64,000 bases of DNA from Pseudomonas lijiangensis (GCF_018968705.1 NZ_CP076668.1:806001-870000); one strand, 5' to 3'. Shown: positions 1 through 9,787, counted from the stretch's first letter. A program made the numbers and translations. Notes: generated by a model from the sequence alone, not told the origin.

Positions 1-72
1 TGTTCCATCTTGTTTGATTCAAAATGGTTTCGCGAATGAGCGGAGCGCCGCCCGATTCTACCCAGTGATCAC

Positions 73-786
73 CTAGGGAATCTGCACCTCGATCACACCA
101 TCGGCCGCAACGCTGACCTGGCTGGTGCCGGCTTCGACATCAGGTGTCGGCGCTGCGTCGGCGCGTTCGGCTTTCATCATCATGACCGGCGCGCGCAGGT
201 AGGGCTGTGGATAACCCGAAGTATTGAGGTTCAGGTTCACCAGTTTGTAGCCCGTGCCACCCAGCGCTTCGGTGACCAGTTGGGCGCGGGCCTTGAACGC
301 GGTCACTGCATCCTTGAGCAGGGCATCTTCACTGGCCTTGCGGGTTGGCGTGGAAATGGAGAAGTCCATGCCGCCCATTTTCAGGTCGGTCAGCAACTCG
401 CCCGTCAGTTTGGACAGCGCGGCAAAGTCGGCACTTTCCAGGCGCAGTTCGGCGCGCTCACGCCAGCCAGTGATCGACTGACCTTTCTCGCCGTAGATGG
501 GGTAACTGTTGCGGCTGCCCTGGCGGATGGTCACGTCCTTGACCTGACGCGCCTGGCCCAGCGCCTTGTTCAGGGTTTCGGTGATCTGTGCCGCAAGCTT
601 TGCCGGGTCGCTGTTCTGCGCTTCGCTGTAGAGCGTGACGAGCATCAGGTCGCGCTGGACCTCTTGATTGACCTCGGCGCGCAATGAAATCTGGTTGTAA
701 CGAGGTTCCTCGGCAATGGCCTGGGCACAGGCCAGGACCGTGATTCCCAGCGTGATGACCAGGGCGACAGGGCGAAGATTGAACAT
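73..786 (-). CDS. SIMPL (DUF541) domain periplasmic protein
   Basis: Predicted exported protein of 237 residues. An N-terminal signal peptide (about residues 1-25, hydrophobic run ending in an AQAIA cleavage-like site) is followed by a single SIMPL/DUF541 domain (about 30-215), recognised from the RAEVNQEVQRD start and the late YPQPYLRAP segment. Family members are periplasmic or outer-membrane associated and have been linked to oxidative-stress tolerance in other bacteria; the molecular function is unknown. The gene is divergent from roxS, leaving about 185 bp that must hold both promoters. Length is normal for the family (230-250 residues). Confidence 0.8.
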   Translation of the reverse strand: MFNLRPVALVITLGITVLACAQAIAEEPRYNQISLRAEVNQEVQRDLMLVTLYSEAQNSDPAKLAAQITETLNKALGQARQVKDVTIRQGSRNSYPIYGEKGQSITGWRERAELRLESADFAALSKLTGELLTDLKMGGMDFSISTPTRKASEDALLKDAVTAFKARAQLVTEALGGTGYKLVNLNLNTSGYPQPYLRAPVMMMKAERADAAPTPDVEAGTSQVSVAADGVIEVQIP

Positions 787-971
787 GAGTAACTCCTTGT
801 TATAAAAGCGTCATCCGACGATTGTCGGACTGATGCAACTTCATATGACTGTAGTCAGGAGTTCCGGTTCCGGACAGTTCGGTATGTGGCGCTTTGACGC
901 ACTTTTCCAGTTTTGCCTCTCGCTTGGTTATACTCGTTTCGATCCGCCTGGAGCGCTCATCAGGAGAGCTC

Positions 972-2231
972 ATGCTCGCCCCCGTTCAAATGCTTTCAGC
1001 CTCGCGCCAGAACCTGTGGCGCCTGACGTTCATTCGCACCCTGGTGCTGGCTGCGCAGGCCGGTTCGGTCGGCATTGCCTGGCTGTTCAACGTGCTGCCG
1101 CTGCCCTGGCTGCCGCTGTCGATTACCTTGGGCTGTTCGGTCGCGCTCTGTGTGCTGACTGCCGTGCGCTTGCGTACTTCCTGGCCTGTCACTGAGTTGG
1201 AGTATGCGCTGCAACTGGCGCTGGACCTGATCATCCACAGTGCCTTGCTGTATTTCTCCGGCGGTTCGACCAACCCGTTCGTGTCCTATTATCTGGTCCC
1301 GCTGACCATCGCTGCCGTCACCTTGCCATGGCGCTATTCCCTGATCCTGTCCGGTATCGCCCTGACGCTCTATACCGCGCTTCTGTACCGATCCTATCCG
1401 CTGGAAACCTATCCCATCTCCAGAGAGAACATGCAGATCTATGGCATGTGGCTCAGCTTTGCCCTGGCGGCGTCGGTCATTACGTTCTTTGCCGCGAAGA
1501 TGGCCGAAGAACTGCGTCGTCAGGAGCAATTGCGAGCGGTGCGTCGTGAAGAGGGCCTGCGTGACGAGCAATTGCTGGCCGTCGCGACCCAGGCCGCAGG
1601 CGCAGCCCATGAGCTGGGCACGCCTCTGGCGACCATGAGCGTGCTGCTCAAGGAAATGCGCCAGGATCATAGCAATCCCGAGTTGCAGGACGACCTTTCT
1701 GTCCTGCAGGAGCAGGTCAAGCAGTGCAAGCAGACACTCCAGCAACTGGTACGTGCCGCTGAAGCCAACCGGCGCATGGCGGTGGAATATCAGACGGTGA
1801 CTCAGTGGATGGACGAGTCGCTGAACCGCTGGCATTTGATGCGTCCTGAAGTCAGTTATCGTTTTTTCCAGTTGGGCAAGGACAAGGTGCCGATGCTGGC
1901 GCCGCCGCCTGACCTGACCCAGTCGCTGCTCAACCTCTTGAACAATGCGGCCGATGCCTGTCCCGACGGGCTGGAAGTCAACCTGGATTGGGACAGTGCG
2001 GAAATCTGTATCAATATTCGTGACCACGGGCCGGGTGTGCCGCTGGCCATTGCCGAGCAGATCGGCAAGCCATTCTTTACCACCAAGGGCAAAGGTTTCG
2101 GCCTGGGCCTGTTTTTGAGCAAGGCCAGCGTTACCCGCGCCGGGGGTTCGGTAAAACTCTACCGTCATGAAGAGGGCGGCACGCTCACCGAGCTGCGCTT
2201 GCCTCGTGACACGCAAGGAGATGAAGCATGA
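972..2231 (+). CDS. roxS: Redox sensor histidine kinase RoxS (RegB/PrrB family)
   Basis: Membrane histidine kinase of 419 residues. Six hydrophobic segments fill roughly residues 18-185, including the GGSTNPF motif typical of the RegB quinone-sensing region. The H-box is AHELGTPL, the N-box NLLNNAADA, and the G boxes are DHGPGVP and GFGLGLFL. A cysteine in QVKQCKQTL sits where RegB carries its redox-active cysteine. I start at ATG 972, which has an AGGAGAG ribosome-binding site, rather than at the upstream in-frame 894. It overlaps roxR by 4 bp (ATGA). In P. aeruginosa RoxSR controls the cyanide-insensitive oxidase; the same role here is inferred. Confidence 0.88.
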   Translation: MLAPVQMLSASRQNLWRLTFIRTLVLAAQAGSVGIAWLFNVLPLPWLPLSITLGCSVALCVLTAVRLRTSWPVTELEYALQLALDLIIHSALLYFSGGSTNPFVSYYLVPLTIAAVTLPWRYSLILSGIALTLYTALLYRSYPLETYPISRENMQIYGMWLSFALAASVITFFAAKMAEELRRQEQLRAVRREEGLRDEQLLAVATQAAGAAHELGTPLATMSVLLKEMRQDHSNPELQDDLSVLQEQVKQCKQTLQQLVRAAEANRRMAVEYQTVTQWMDESLNRWHLMRPEVSYRFFQLGKDKVPMLAPPPDLTQSLLNLLNNAADACPDGLEVNLDWDSAEICINIRDHGPGVPLAIAEQIGKPFFTTKGKGFGLGLFLSKASVTRAGGSVKLYRHEEGGTLTELRLPRDTQGDEA

Positions 2232-2791
2232 GTGATGATGACATCCAGGTCGAAGGCGAAGAGCTTCCGCATTTGCTGCTGGTCGACGACGACGCAACCT
2301 TTACCCGGGTCATGGCGCGCGCCATGAGCCGTCGTGGTTTTCGCGTCAGCACCGCAGGTTCTGCCGAAGAAGGGCTGGTGATTGCCCAGAACGATATCCC
2401 CGAATACGCCGCGCTCGACCTGAAGATGGACGGCGACTCCGGTCTGGTGCTGTTGCCCAAGCTGCTGGAGCTGGACCCTGAAATGCGCGTGGTGATCCTC
2501 ACCGGTTATTCGAGCATTGCGACGGCGGTCGAGGCGATCAAGCGTGGCGCCTGCAACTACCTGTGCAAACCGGCGGATGCCGACGACGTGCTGGCGGCCC
2601 TGCTGTCCGAGCATGCGAACCTGGACACTCTGGTGCCGGAAAACCCCATGTCGGTGGATCGCCTGCAGTGGGAGCACATCCAGCGGGTGCTGACCGAGCA
2701 TGAAGGCAACATCTCGGCCACGGCCCGTGCGCTGGGCATGCACCGCCGCACCTTGCAGCGCAAATTGCAGAAGCGTCCTGTGCGTCGTTGA
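2228..2791 (+). CDS. roxR: Response regulator RoxR (RegA/ActR family)
   Basis: Response regulator of 187 residues. The receiver domain has the acidic pocket in LLLVDDD (residues 17-22), phosphoacceptor D64 in ALDLKMDGD and the conserved lysine in LCKPAD. The output domain is a short Fis-type helix-turn-helix (about residues 148-185, ISATARALGMHRRTLQRKL), the hallmark of the RegA/PrrA/ActR class. It is translationally coupled to roxS by a 4-bp overlap, so the two form a cognate pair that likely tunes respiratory gene expression to electron-transport redox state. No terminator is obvious in the 90 bp after it. Confidence 0.9.
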   Translation: MSDDDIQVEGEELPHLLLVDDDATFTRVMARAMSRRGFRVSTAGSAEEGLVIAQNDIPEYAALDLKMDGDSGLVLLPKLLELDPEMRVVILTGYSSIATAVEAIKRGACNYLCKPADADDVLAALLSEHANLDTLVPENPMSVDRLQWEHIQRVLTEHEGNISATARALGMHRRTLQRKLQKRPVRR

Positions 2792-2881
2792 TGAAGTTTT
2801 ATTCATGAGGTCAGAGGGCGTTTTTGCTTCATTGTGAACGGGCATTGTTCTTCTTTCTGATAGAGAAGCCGGGCCTGAATC

Positions 2882-4603
2882 ATGAATCGCAATCTTGAAG
2901 TCAACGACGCCCCGAGCGGTACGTTCCTCCCCAGAGTCTGGAAGCTGATCACGCCTTACTGGCGTAGCGAAGACCGGCGCATGGCCTGGTTGCTGCTGGC
3001 GGCGGTAGTTGGCCTGTCGTTGTTCAGCGTGGAAATTTCGGTGCAGATCAACAGTTGGTACCGGGATTTCTACAACGCTCTGGAAAAGAAAGACTTGGCG
3101 TCTTTCACCCATCTGACACTGTATTTCTGCGCGATTGCCGCCCTGGCGATCCTGGTGGCGGTGTATCGCCTTTACCTGACGCAGATGCTCACCATTCGCT
3201 GGCGCCGCTGGCTCACCGAGCAGCATTTTGCCAAGTGGCTCAGCCACAGGAATTACTACCAGCTGGAGCAGACCGGTCACACCGATAACCCTGACCAGCG
3301 TTTGTCCGAAGACCTTGATGAGTTCACGAGCCGAACCCTCTCGCTGGGTATCGGGCTGATGAGTACCGTGGTCAGTCTGGTGTCGTTCTCGGTCATTCTG
3401 TGGGGCGTTTCCGGCAGCGTCGAAGTGATGGGTGTCACGATTCACGGTTACATGTTCTGGGCGGCACTGGTGTATGCCGTGGTCGGTAGCTGGCTGACGC
3501 ACCTGATCGGGCGGCGTCTGATCGTGTTGAACAACCAGCAGGAACGCTTTGAAGCCGACATGCGTTTTGCCCTGGTGCGGGTGAGGGAAAATGCCGAGAG
3601 CATTGCGCTGTGCGATGGCGAGCCCAACGAGAAGCAGCGGCTGAGCAATCGTTTCGGCATGATCTGGAGCAACTTCCGCTCGATCATGAAGGTTCAGAAA
3701 AGCCTCACCTTCTTTACCGCAGGCTATTCACAGATTGCGCTTATCTTCCCGTTTATCGTTGCGGCGCCGCGGTATTTCGCCGGGAAGATCGAGCTGGGGG
3801 ATCTGATGCAGATCAACTCGGCTTTTGGCAATGTGCAGGAAAACTTCAGCTGGTTCATCGAAGCCTATGCCTCGCTGGCTTCATGGCGCGCCACCTGTGA
3901 TCGCCTGCTCAGCTTCCGCCAGGGCATGGATGACAACGAAGCGCATCTTCCGGCTATTACCCTCAGTCGTGACAGCGAAGCTTTGCAACTGCAGGCGCTT
4001 GGGCTGGCTGGTGGCCGCGAACTGCTGCGCGATGCGAGTCTGTCTATCCAGCCGGGCGAGCGGGTCATGCTCAGTGGCCGTTCGGGAAGTGGCAAAAGCA
4101 CTTTGCTGCGCGCCCTGGGCGGTTTATGGCATGAAGGGCAGGGGCACATCCGGTTGCCGGACGAGCGTTATATGTTCATGCCACAAAAGCCTTACCTGCC
4201 CATTGGTACGTTGCGCGACGCCTTGAGTTATCCACTGGCCGCGACCCAGTATCCGTCCGAGCGATTTGTCGAGGTGTTACACACCTGCCGTCTGGAGCAT
4301 CTGGTCGCGAGACTGGATGAAGAAAACCATTGGCAGCGTCTGTTATCACCCGGCGAGCAGCAGCGGGTCGCTTTTGCCAGGGCTCTGTTGTTTGCGCCGA
4401 AGTGGTTGTATCTGGACGAGGCCACGTCGGCCATGGATGAAGAAGACGAAGCGGCGCTGTATCAGGCGCTTATCGATGAGCGGCCCGACATGACGATTCT
4501 CAGCATCGGGCACCGCAGCAGTCTCAAGCGTTTTCATGATCGATATCTGCGGGTGGAAGGGGGAAAACTGCTTGAACAGACGAGGCAGCAACACCTTGTC
4601 TGA
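2882..4603 (+). CDS. ABC transporter, fused permease/ATPase (SbmA/BacA-YddA type)
   Basis: Half-transporter of 573 residues with the transmembrane region first (about 1-340, ABC_membrane_2 type) and the nucleotide-binding domain second. Walker A is SGRSGSGKST, the signature is LSPGEQQRVAFAR and Walker B is WLYLDEATSAMDE, all intact. This architecture is that of the YddA/SbmA/BacA group, inner-membrane transporters whose substrates include peptides, very-long-chain fatty acids or vitamin B12 in characterised members. The substrate here is unknown. The start ATG at 2882 lies 90 bp after roxR, so co-transcription with roxSR is possible but unproven. Confidence 0.85.
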   Translation: MNRNLEVNDAPSGTFLPRVWKLITPYWRSEDRRMAWLLLAAVVGLSLFSVEISVQINSWYRDFYNALEKKDLASFTHLTLYFCAIAALAILVAVYRLYLTQMLTIRWRRWLTEQHFAKWLSHRNYYQLEQTGHTDNPDQRLSEDLDEFTSRTLSLGIGLMSTVVSLVSFSVILWGVSGSVEVMGVTIHGYMFWAALVYAVVGSWLTHLIGRRLIVLNNQQERFEADMRFALVRVRENAESIALCDGEPNEKQRLSNRFGMIWSNFRSIMKVQKSLTFFTAGYSQIALIFPFIVAAPRYFAGKIELGDLMQINSAFGNVQENFSWFIEAYASLASWRATCDRLLSFRQGMDDNEAHLPAITLSRDSEALQLQALGLAGGRELLRDASLSIQPGERVMLSGRSGSGKSTLLRALGGLWHEGQGHIRLPDERYMFMPQKPYLPIGTLRDALSYPLAATQYPSERFVEVLHTCRLEHLVARLDEENHWQRLLSPGEQQRVAFARALLFAPKWLYLDEATSAMDEEDEAALYQALIDERPDMTILSIGHRSSLKRFHDRYLRVEGGKLLEQTRQQHLV

Positions 4604-4637
4604 ATTCTCTCTGTCCCCCTCCTCAGGTTTTCAGGGT

Positions 4638-4650
4638 GTTATCGTATAAC
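4638..4650. promoter_or_regulatory. Candidate operator upstream of FadR-family regulator
   Basis: A palindrome GTTAT-CGT-ATAAC lies about 40 bp before the regulator start. A related sequence, GTTGT-ACG-ATGAC, occurs upstream of kdgD at 5693-5705 (shared pattern GTTRT N3 ATRAC). FadR-family proteins bind short symmetric sites of this kind, so autoregulation is inferred. Confidence 0.35.
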
Positions 4651-4691
4651 CGCTGAGCTATGATTGGTCTTTGTTAACAGTGCCGAGATCG

Positions 4692-5450
4692 ATGTTGGAT
4701 ATGGAAAAGCAAACCGCAGCGCCTCGCGCACGCAGAAAGCACCGCAGCCTTGCGCAGGAACTGGTGACTGAGCTGTCCGAGCGCATCAGCAGCGGGCAGC
4801 TCAAGCGCGGCGACAAACTCCCTACCGAATCCGCCATCATGGAAGAGCAGGGCGTGAGTCGCACAGTGGTGCGCGAAGCCATTTCCCGCTTGCAGGCTTC
4901 CGGTCTGGTCGAGACGCGGCACGGTATCGGCACTTTTGTGCTGGATATCCCGAGCCCCAGCGGTTTTCGGATCGATCCGGCCACCATCGTCACCTTGCGT
5001 GATGTCCTGGCGGTTCTGGAGTTGCGTATCAGCCTGGAAGTCGAATCCGCAGGCCTTGCAGCACAGCGTCGCAGCGATGAGCAACTGGCCGCCATGCGTG
5101 CCGCCCTCGATGCCCTGAACGAAAGTGCCGCCCATGCCAGCGATGCCGTGGCTTCGGACTTCCAGTTTCACCTGCAGATCGCGCTTTCCACCGGCAACCG
5201 TTACTTCACCGATATCATGACCCACCTGGGCACCAGCATCATTCCGCGCACGCGCTTGAACTCGGCACGTCTGGCTCATGATGATCAGCAGCATTACATG
5301 AGTCGCCTGAGCCGCGAGCACGAAGAAATCTACGACGCCATCGCCCGCCAGGACTCCGAAGCCGCCCGCGCCGCCATGCGCCTGCACCTCACCAACAGCC
5401 GCGAACGTCTGCGTCATGCGCATGAAGAGGCCGAGTCGCAGAGGGCATAA
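4692..5450 (+). CDS. FadR/GntR-family transcriptional regulator (probable sugar-acid regulator)
   Basis: DNA-binding regulator of about 252 residues. An N-terminal GntR winged helix (LAQELVTELSERISSGQLKRGDKLPTE and the SRTVVREAISRLQASGLVETRHG recognition region) is followed by an all-helical FCD ligand domain (about 90-235) with the metal/ligand histidine run FQFHLQIA. The reading frame stays open upstream to TTG 4671; I prefer ATG 4692, and ATG 4701 is also possible. It lies just upstream of the kdgD-gudP-garD operon in the same orientation, so control of glucarate/galactarate catabolism is the likely job. A palindrome in its promoter supports autoregulation. Confidence 0.8.
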   Translation: MLDMEKQTAAPRARRKHRSLAQELVTELSERISSGQLKRGDKLPTESAIMEEQGVSRTVVREAISRLQASGLVETRHGIGTFVLDIPSPSGFRIDPATIVTLRDVLAVLELRISLEVESAGLAAQRRSDEQLAAMRAALDALNESAAHASDAVASDFQFHLQIALSTGNRYFTDIMTHLGTSIIPRTRLNSARLAHDDQQHYMSRLSREHEEIYDAIARQDSEAARAAMRLHLTNSRERLRHAHEEAESQRA

Positions 5451-5490
5451 GAGCGAGTTTCAAGCTGCAAGCTCTAAGCTTCAAGTCAAA

Positions 5491-5564
5491 AGCTTGTAGC
5501 TTGTAGCTTGTAGCTTGTAGCTTGTAGCTTGTAGCTTGTAGCTTGTAGCTTGTAGCTTGTAGCT
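5491..5564. repeat. Tandem heptamer repeat, about 10.5 copies
   Basis: A 7-bp unit, GCTTGTA, is repeated about 10.5 times without interruption over 74 bp. Degenerate relatives (AAGCTGCAAGCTCTAAGCTTCAAG) precede it. It lies between the regulator stop and the kdgD promoter. Perfect short tandem arrays like this are prone to copy-number change by slippage. Confidence 0.95.
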
Positions 5565-5692
5565 CTCAGTGATCATATAACCCATCCATTCCCTCCAAAA
5601 TCCCCAACCCCCCGTCTTTAAAGGCCTCGAAGCCCTTTCATCGCTTTAGTTCCGAAAAACCTGCAAATCCCTGTTGAGACATTTTATTTTCA

Positions 5693-5712
5693 GTTGTACG
5701 ATGACTTACGAC
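5693..5712. promoter_or_regulatory. Candidate FadR-family operator upstream of kdgD
   Basis: An imperfect symmetric sequence (GTTGTA, 8-bp spacer, TACGAC) lies 57-76 bp before the kdgD ATG. Its left 13 bp resemble the palindrome upstream of the regulator at 4638. It is a plausible binding site of that regulator controlling the operon; inference only. Confidence 0.35.
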
Positions 5713-5768
5713 ATCGGATCTGCCCCCGGTGATCCTCTAATAATTCTGTCCCACAGGGTGTTCGAATA

Positions 5769-6680
5769 ATGAATCCACAAGAACTGAAGTCCATCCTCTC
5801 CTCCGGTCTGCTGTCTTTCCCGGTTACCGATTTCAATGCCCAGGGCGATTTCAATCGCGCTGGCTATATCAAACGCCTTGAGTGGCTGGCTCCGTACGGC
5901 GCAAGCGCGCTGTTCGCAGCAGGTGGTACTGGCGAGTTTTTCTCCCTGGCTGCCAGCGAATACTCGGAAATCATCAAGACTGCCGTCGACACGTGCGAAA
6001 CCAGCGTGCCAATCCTGGCCGGTGTGGGTGGCCCGACTCGTCAAGCCATCGAATACGCTCAAGAAGCCGAGCGCCTGGGCGCCAAAGGCCTGCTGCTGCT
6101 GCCGCACTACCTGACTGAAGCCAGCCAGGATGGCGTTGCCGCTCACGTTGAAGCGGTCTGCAAGTCGGTCAAGATCGGTGTGGTCGTCTACAACCGTAAC
6201 GTGTGCCGCCTGACCGCTCCGCTGCTGGAAAAACTGGCCGAGCGCAACCCGAACCTGATCGGCTACAAGGATGGCCTGGGCGATATCGAGCTGATGGTTT
6301 CGATCCGCCGCCGTTTGGGTGACCGCTTCTCGTACCTGGGTGGTCTGCCGACCGCTGAAGTCTATGCCGCCGCTTACAAGGCGCTGGGCGTGCCGGTCTA
6401 TTCCTCGGCTGTATTCAACTTTGTTCCGAAATTGGCGATGGACTTCTACCACGCTATCGCTCGTGACGATCACGAAGCGGTCGGCAAGTACATCGACGAC
6501 TTCTTCCTGCCTTACCTGGAAATTCGCAACCGTAAAGCCGGTTATGCCGTGAGCATCGTCAAGGCCGGCGCAAAAATCGCTGGTTACGATGCAGGTCCGG
6601 TTCGCGCACCGCTGACTGACCTGACTTCCGAAGAAGTCGAAATGCTGGCTGCGCTGATGGACAAGCAAGGCAAGCAGTAA
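5769..6680 (+). CDS. kdgD: 5-dehydro-4-deoxyglucarate dehydratase
   Basis: Cytosolic class I aldolase-type enzyme (DapA/NanA superfamily) of 303 residues. It dehydrates and decarboxylates 5-dehydro-4-deoxy-D-glucarate to 2-oxoglutarate semialdehyde, the second step of glucarate/galactarate breakdown in pseudomonads. The Schiff-base lysine is in IGYKDGLGD (K167), and the phosphate-loop-like GGTGEF motif and YNRNVCR tyrosine are present. Length matches the family. It is first in an operon with a sugar-acid permease and galactarate dehydratase, but a good terminator-like hairpin follows it. The 2,5-dioxovalerate dehydrogenase that would finish the route is not in the window. Confidence 0.93.
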   Translation: MNPQELKSILSSGLLSFPVTDFNAQGDFNRAGYIKRLEWLAPYGASALFAAGGTGEFFSLAASEYSEIIKTAVDTCETSVPILAGVGGPTRQAIEYAQEAERLGAKGLLLLPHYLTEASQDGVAAHVEAVCKSVKIGVVVYNRNVCRLTAPLLEKLAERNPNLIGYKDGLGDIELMVSIRRRLGDRFSYLGGLPTAEVYAAAYKALGVPVYSSAVFNFVPKLAMDFYHAIARDDHEAVGKYIDDFFLPYLEIRNRKAGYAVSIVKAGAKIAGYDAGPVRAPLTDLTSEEVEMLAALMDKQGKQ

Positions 6681-6693
6681 CACCGCTACAGGC

Positions 6694-6718
6694 AAACCGC
6701 TGAGAGATCAGCGGTTTT
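6694..6718 (+). terminator. Rho-independent terminator-like hairpin after kdgD
   Basis: Perfect 10-bp stem AAACCGCTGA / TCAGCGGTTT with a GAGA tetraloop, ending in TTTT. It lies 14 bp past the kdgD stop and may attenuate read-through into gudP. Confidence 0.7.
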
Positions 6719-6737
6719 GTCGTTAGGCCGCAAGACC

Positions 6738-6827
6738 ATGCAGGTAAAAGTTGTCGTCGCCGCCGACACTTTTAAGGGGCCTGCATCGCTGGACCCAAAA
6801 AAATGTATTACCCGCGTAAAAAAATAA
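6738..6827 (+). pseudogene. Possible glycerate kinase N-terminal remnant
   Basis: A 29-codon open frame begins VKVVVAADTFKGPAS after ATG-CAG. This resembles the conserved start of GarK/GlxK-type glycerate kinases (KIVIAPDSFK-G/E). After about 18 codons the match is lost and the frame ends at TAA 6825. It sits between kdgD and gudP, where a sugar-acid operon could once have held garK. A short leader peptide or chance similarity cannot be excluded; no recognisable downstream part of the gene remains. Confidence 0.35.
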
Positions 6828-6846
6828 TGAGTGGGAGTTCAATCAC

Positions 6847-8223
6847 ATGCAAAAGTCCAAGCCGACTCACGTCCGCTATTTGATCCTGTTGATGCTGTTC
6901 CTTGTCACCACGATCAACTATGCAGACCGAGCCACCATCGCGATTGCCGGTTCAAGCATTCAGAAAGACCTCGGCATCAGTGCCGTAACCCTTGGCTACA
7001 TCTTCTCTGCATTTGGCTGGGCCTACGTGGCCGGTCAGATTCCCGGTGGCTGGCTGCTCGACCGTTTCGGGTCGAAGAAAGTCTATGCCATGAGCATTTT
7101 CACCTGGTCCCTGTTCACCCTGCTGCAAGGCTATGTGGGTGAGTTTGGCGTCTCCACTGCAATCGTCGCGTTGTTCATGCTGCGCTTCCTGGTAGGCCTG
7201 GCCGAAGCGCCGTCCTTCCCGGGCAACGCCCGCATCGTGGCTTCCTGGTTTCCGACTGCCGAACGCGGCACTGCCTCGGCGATCTTCAACTCCGCGCAAT
7301 ACTTCGCCACGGTACTGTTCGCTCCGCTGATGGGCTGGATCGTTTACACCTTCGGCTGGCAACATGTCTTCATCGTTATGGGCGCCGGCGGCATCGTGTT
7401 CTCGCTGCTGTGGATGAAAGTCATCTATAGCCCGCGCAACCATCCGCTGATCAACGAAGCCGAAATCGAACACATTGCCAGCAACGGCGGCATGGTCGAT
7501 CTGGATACCCAGGACAAGACCAAGGGCAAGAAGGGCGGACCGCGCTGGGATTACATTCGCCAGTTGCTGACCAACCGCATGATGCTCGGTATCTACCTGA
7601 GCCAGTACTGCATCAACGGCATCACCTACTTCTTCCTGACCTGGTTCCCGGTGTACCTGGTGCAGGAACGTGGCATGACGATCCTCAAGGCCGGTTTCAT
7701 CGCGTCCTTGCCGGCCATCTGCGGTTTCATCGGTGGTGTGCTCGGTGGTGTCATCTCCGACTACCTGCTGCGCAAAGGCCATTCGCTGACCTTCTCGCGC
7801 AAGGCTCCGATCATCTGCGGCCTGCTGTTGTCGACCTCCATCGTCACCTGTAACTATGTCGATGTTGAATGGGTCGTCGTAGGTTTCATGGCGCTGGCGT
7901 TCTTCGGTAAAGGTGTCGGTGCGCTGGGCTGGGCTGTGATGTCCGACGTCTCGCCAAAACAGATCGCCGGTTTGAGCGGTGGCCTGTTCAACACATTCGG
8001 TAATATTGCCTCGATCACGACTCCGATCGTGATTGGTTACATCATCAGCTCTACGGGTTCCTTCAAGTGGGCACTGGTGTTCGTCGGCGCGAACGCGCTG
8101 CTGGCGGTAATCAGCTACATCTTCATAGTGGGTGAAATCAAGCGAGTGGAATTGAAAGAGCCGCCAACCAAGGGGCCTTTGCTGGACGACCAGGCCAGCG
8201 ACCTTTCACAAGCCAAATCTTGA
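6847..8223 (+). CDS. gudP: D-glucarate/D-galactarate MFS permease (GudP/GarP family)
   Basis: Major facilitator of 458 residues in the anion:cation symporter (phthalate permease) branch. The start motif [13 protein letters not shown], the signature [22 protein letters not shown] between segments 2 and 3, the [14 protein letters not shown] segment and twelve hydrophobic stretches are visible. A charged central loop (about residues 215-240, [12 protein letters not shown]) separates the halves. It imports hexarates across the inner membrane with protons. It stands between kdgD and garD, 7 bp before the latter, so all three should be co-expressed. A GGGAG ribosome-binding site precedes ATG 6847. 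Confidence 0.9.
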   Translation: MQKSKPTHVRYLILLMLFLVTTINYADRATIAIAGSSIQKDLGISAVTLGYIFSAFGWAYVAGQIPGGWLLDRFGSKKVYAMSIFTWSLFTLLQGYVGEFGVSTAIVALFMLRFLVGLAEAPSFPGNARIVASWFPTAERGTASAIFNSAQYFATVLFAPLMGWIVYTFGWQHVFIVMGAGGIVFSLLWMKVIYSPRNHPLINEAEIEHIASNGGMVDLDTQDKTKGKKGGPRWDYIRQLLTNRMMLGIYLSQYCINGITYFFLTWFPVYLVQERGMTILKAGFIASLPAICGFIGGVLGGVISDYLLRKGHSLTFSRKAPIICGLLLSTSIVTCNYVDVEWVVVGFMALAFFGKGVGALGWAVMSDVSPKQIAGLSGGLFNTFGNIASITTPIVIGYIISSTGSFKWALVFVGANALLAVISYIFIVGEIKRVELKEPPTKGPLLDDQASDLSQAKS

Positions 8224-8230
8224 GGTAACC

Positions 8231-9787
8231 GTGATGAACCTGATTCAACATGCCGATTCTCCACGGTACATCCAGCTGCATCCGCTGGATAACGTGGTGG
8301 TAGTGGTCAATGACCAGGGCGTTCCAGCCGGAACCGAGTTCGACAACGGGCTGGTGACTGTCGATAACGTACCGCAGAGCCACAAGGTCAGTACTGTGGA
8401 TCTGGCTGAAGGGGATGCCGTGATTCGTTACGGCCACACCATCGGCTATGCATTGCAGCCTATTCCTCGTGGCAGTTGGGTCAGGGAAGACCTGTTGCGC
8501 ATGCCTTCTGCGCCTGCGCTGGACAGCCTGCCGATGTCCGATGCGGTACCGGAGAAAGGTGAGCCGCTGGAGGGTTATACCTTCGAGGGCTACCGCAACG
8601 CCGACGGTACTGTGGGCACTCGCAATATTCTGGGCATCACCACCACCGTTCAGTGCGTGACCGGTGTTCTGGATTTTGCGGTCAAGCGTATCCGTGACGA
8701 ACTCCTGCCGCGCTATCCCAACGTCGATGACGTGGTGGCCCTGACCCACAGCTACGGCTGTGGCGTGGCGATCTCGGCGACTGACGCTTACATTCCGATC
8801 CGCACCGTTCGCAACCTGGCGCGTAACCCGAACCTGGGTGGCGAGGCGCTGGTCATCAGCCTGGGCTGCGAGAAATTGCAGGCCGGGCAGGTCATGCATG
8901 AAGACGACAGCTCCGTGGACCTCAGCGAGCCATGGCTGTACCGGCTTCAGGACGCCAGCCATGGCTTCAATGAAATGGTCGAGCAGATCATGGAGCTGGC
9001 TGAAGTGCGTCTGAAAAAGCTGGATCAGCGTCGTCGCGAAACCGTGCCGGCATCTGAGTTGATCCTGGGCATGCAATGCGGCGGCAGTGATGCGTTTTCC
9101 GGCATCACCGCCAACCCGGCACTGGGTTACGCCTCGGACCTGCTACTGCGTGCTGGCGCGACGGTGATGTTTTCCGAAGTGACCGAAGTACGCGATGCCA
9201 TCTACCTGCTGACTTCCCGCGCACAGGATGAAACCGTCGCGCAGGAACTGGTACGCGAGATGGACTGGTACGACCGTTACCTGGCCAAGGGCGAAGCGGA
9301 TCGCAGCGCCAACACCACGCCGGGCAACAAGAAAGGCGGGTTGTCGAACATTGTCGAGAAGTCCCTGGGGTCGATCGTCAAGTCCGGTAACAGCGCCATC
9401 AACGGCGTGCTTGGCCCGGGCGAGCGGTTCAAGAGCAAAGGGCTGATCTTCTGCGCCACACCAGCCAGTGACTTCGTGTGCGGCACCTTGCAGCTTGCTG
9501 CCGGGATGAACCTGCATGTGTTCACGACCGGACGTGGTACGCCTTATGGTCTGGCCATGAGCCCGGTGGTCAAGGTTTCGACCCGTACCGAACTGGCCCA
9601 GCGCTGGCCCGACCTGATCGATATCGACGCCGGACGCATTGCAACCGGTCGCGCGACCATCGAAGACCTGGGTTGGGAGCTGTTCCACTTCTATCTGGAT
9701 GTGGCCAGCGGCAAGAAAAAGACCTGGACCGAGCATTACCGTCTGCACAACGACATCACCCTGTTCAACCCGGCTCCGATTACCTGA
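8231..9787 (+). CDS. garD: Galactarate dehydratase
   Basis: Enzyme of 518 residues (UxaA/GarD family) that dehydrates galactarate (mucate) to 5-dehydro-4-deoxy-D-glucarate, the KdgD substrate. An N-terminal SAF-type domain (residues 1-100) precedes the catalytic region with [40 protein letters not shown] and TTGRGTPYG motifs typical of the family. The predicted start is GTG 8231 directly followed by ATG 8234; either fits the GAGGTAA ribosome-binding site. It is the last gene of the kdgD-gudP-garD operon and shows that galactarate, not only glucarate, is used. Confidence 0.92.
   Translation: MMNLIQHADSPRYIQLHPLDNVVVVVNDQGVPAGTEFDNGLVTVDNVPQSHKVSTVDLAEGDAVIRYGHTIGYALQPIPRGSWVREDLLRMPSAPALDSLPMSDAVPEKGEPLEGYTFEGYRNADGTVGTRNILGITTTVQCVTGVLDFAVKRIRDELLPRYPNVDDVVALTHSYGCGVAISATDAYIPIRTVRNLARNPNLGGEALVISLGCEKLQAGQVMHEDDSSVDLSEPWLYRLQDASHGFNEMVEQIMELAEVRLKKLDQRRRETVPASELILGMQCGGSDAFSGITANPALGYASDLLLRAGATVMFSEVTEVRDAIYLLTSRAQDETVAQELVREMDWYDRYLAKGEADRSANTTPGNKKGGLSNIVEKSLGSIVKSGNSAINGVLGPGERFKSKGLIFCATPASDFVCGTLQLAAGMNLHVFTTGRGTPYGLAMSPVVKVSTRTELAQRWPDLIDIDAGRIATGRATIEDLGWELFHFYLDVASGKKKTWTEHYRLHNDITLFNPAPIT

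Noticed and set aside
996..3502. Minus-strand frames opposite roxSR and the ABC transporter (433 and 445 codons)
   Set aside because: Antisense to genes with clear kinase, regulator and ATPase motifs; His/Gln-rich composition typical of shadows.
5491..5564. CRISPR-like array
   Set aside because: The unit is 7 bp with no spacers; it is a simple tandem repeat and no cas genes are present.
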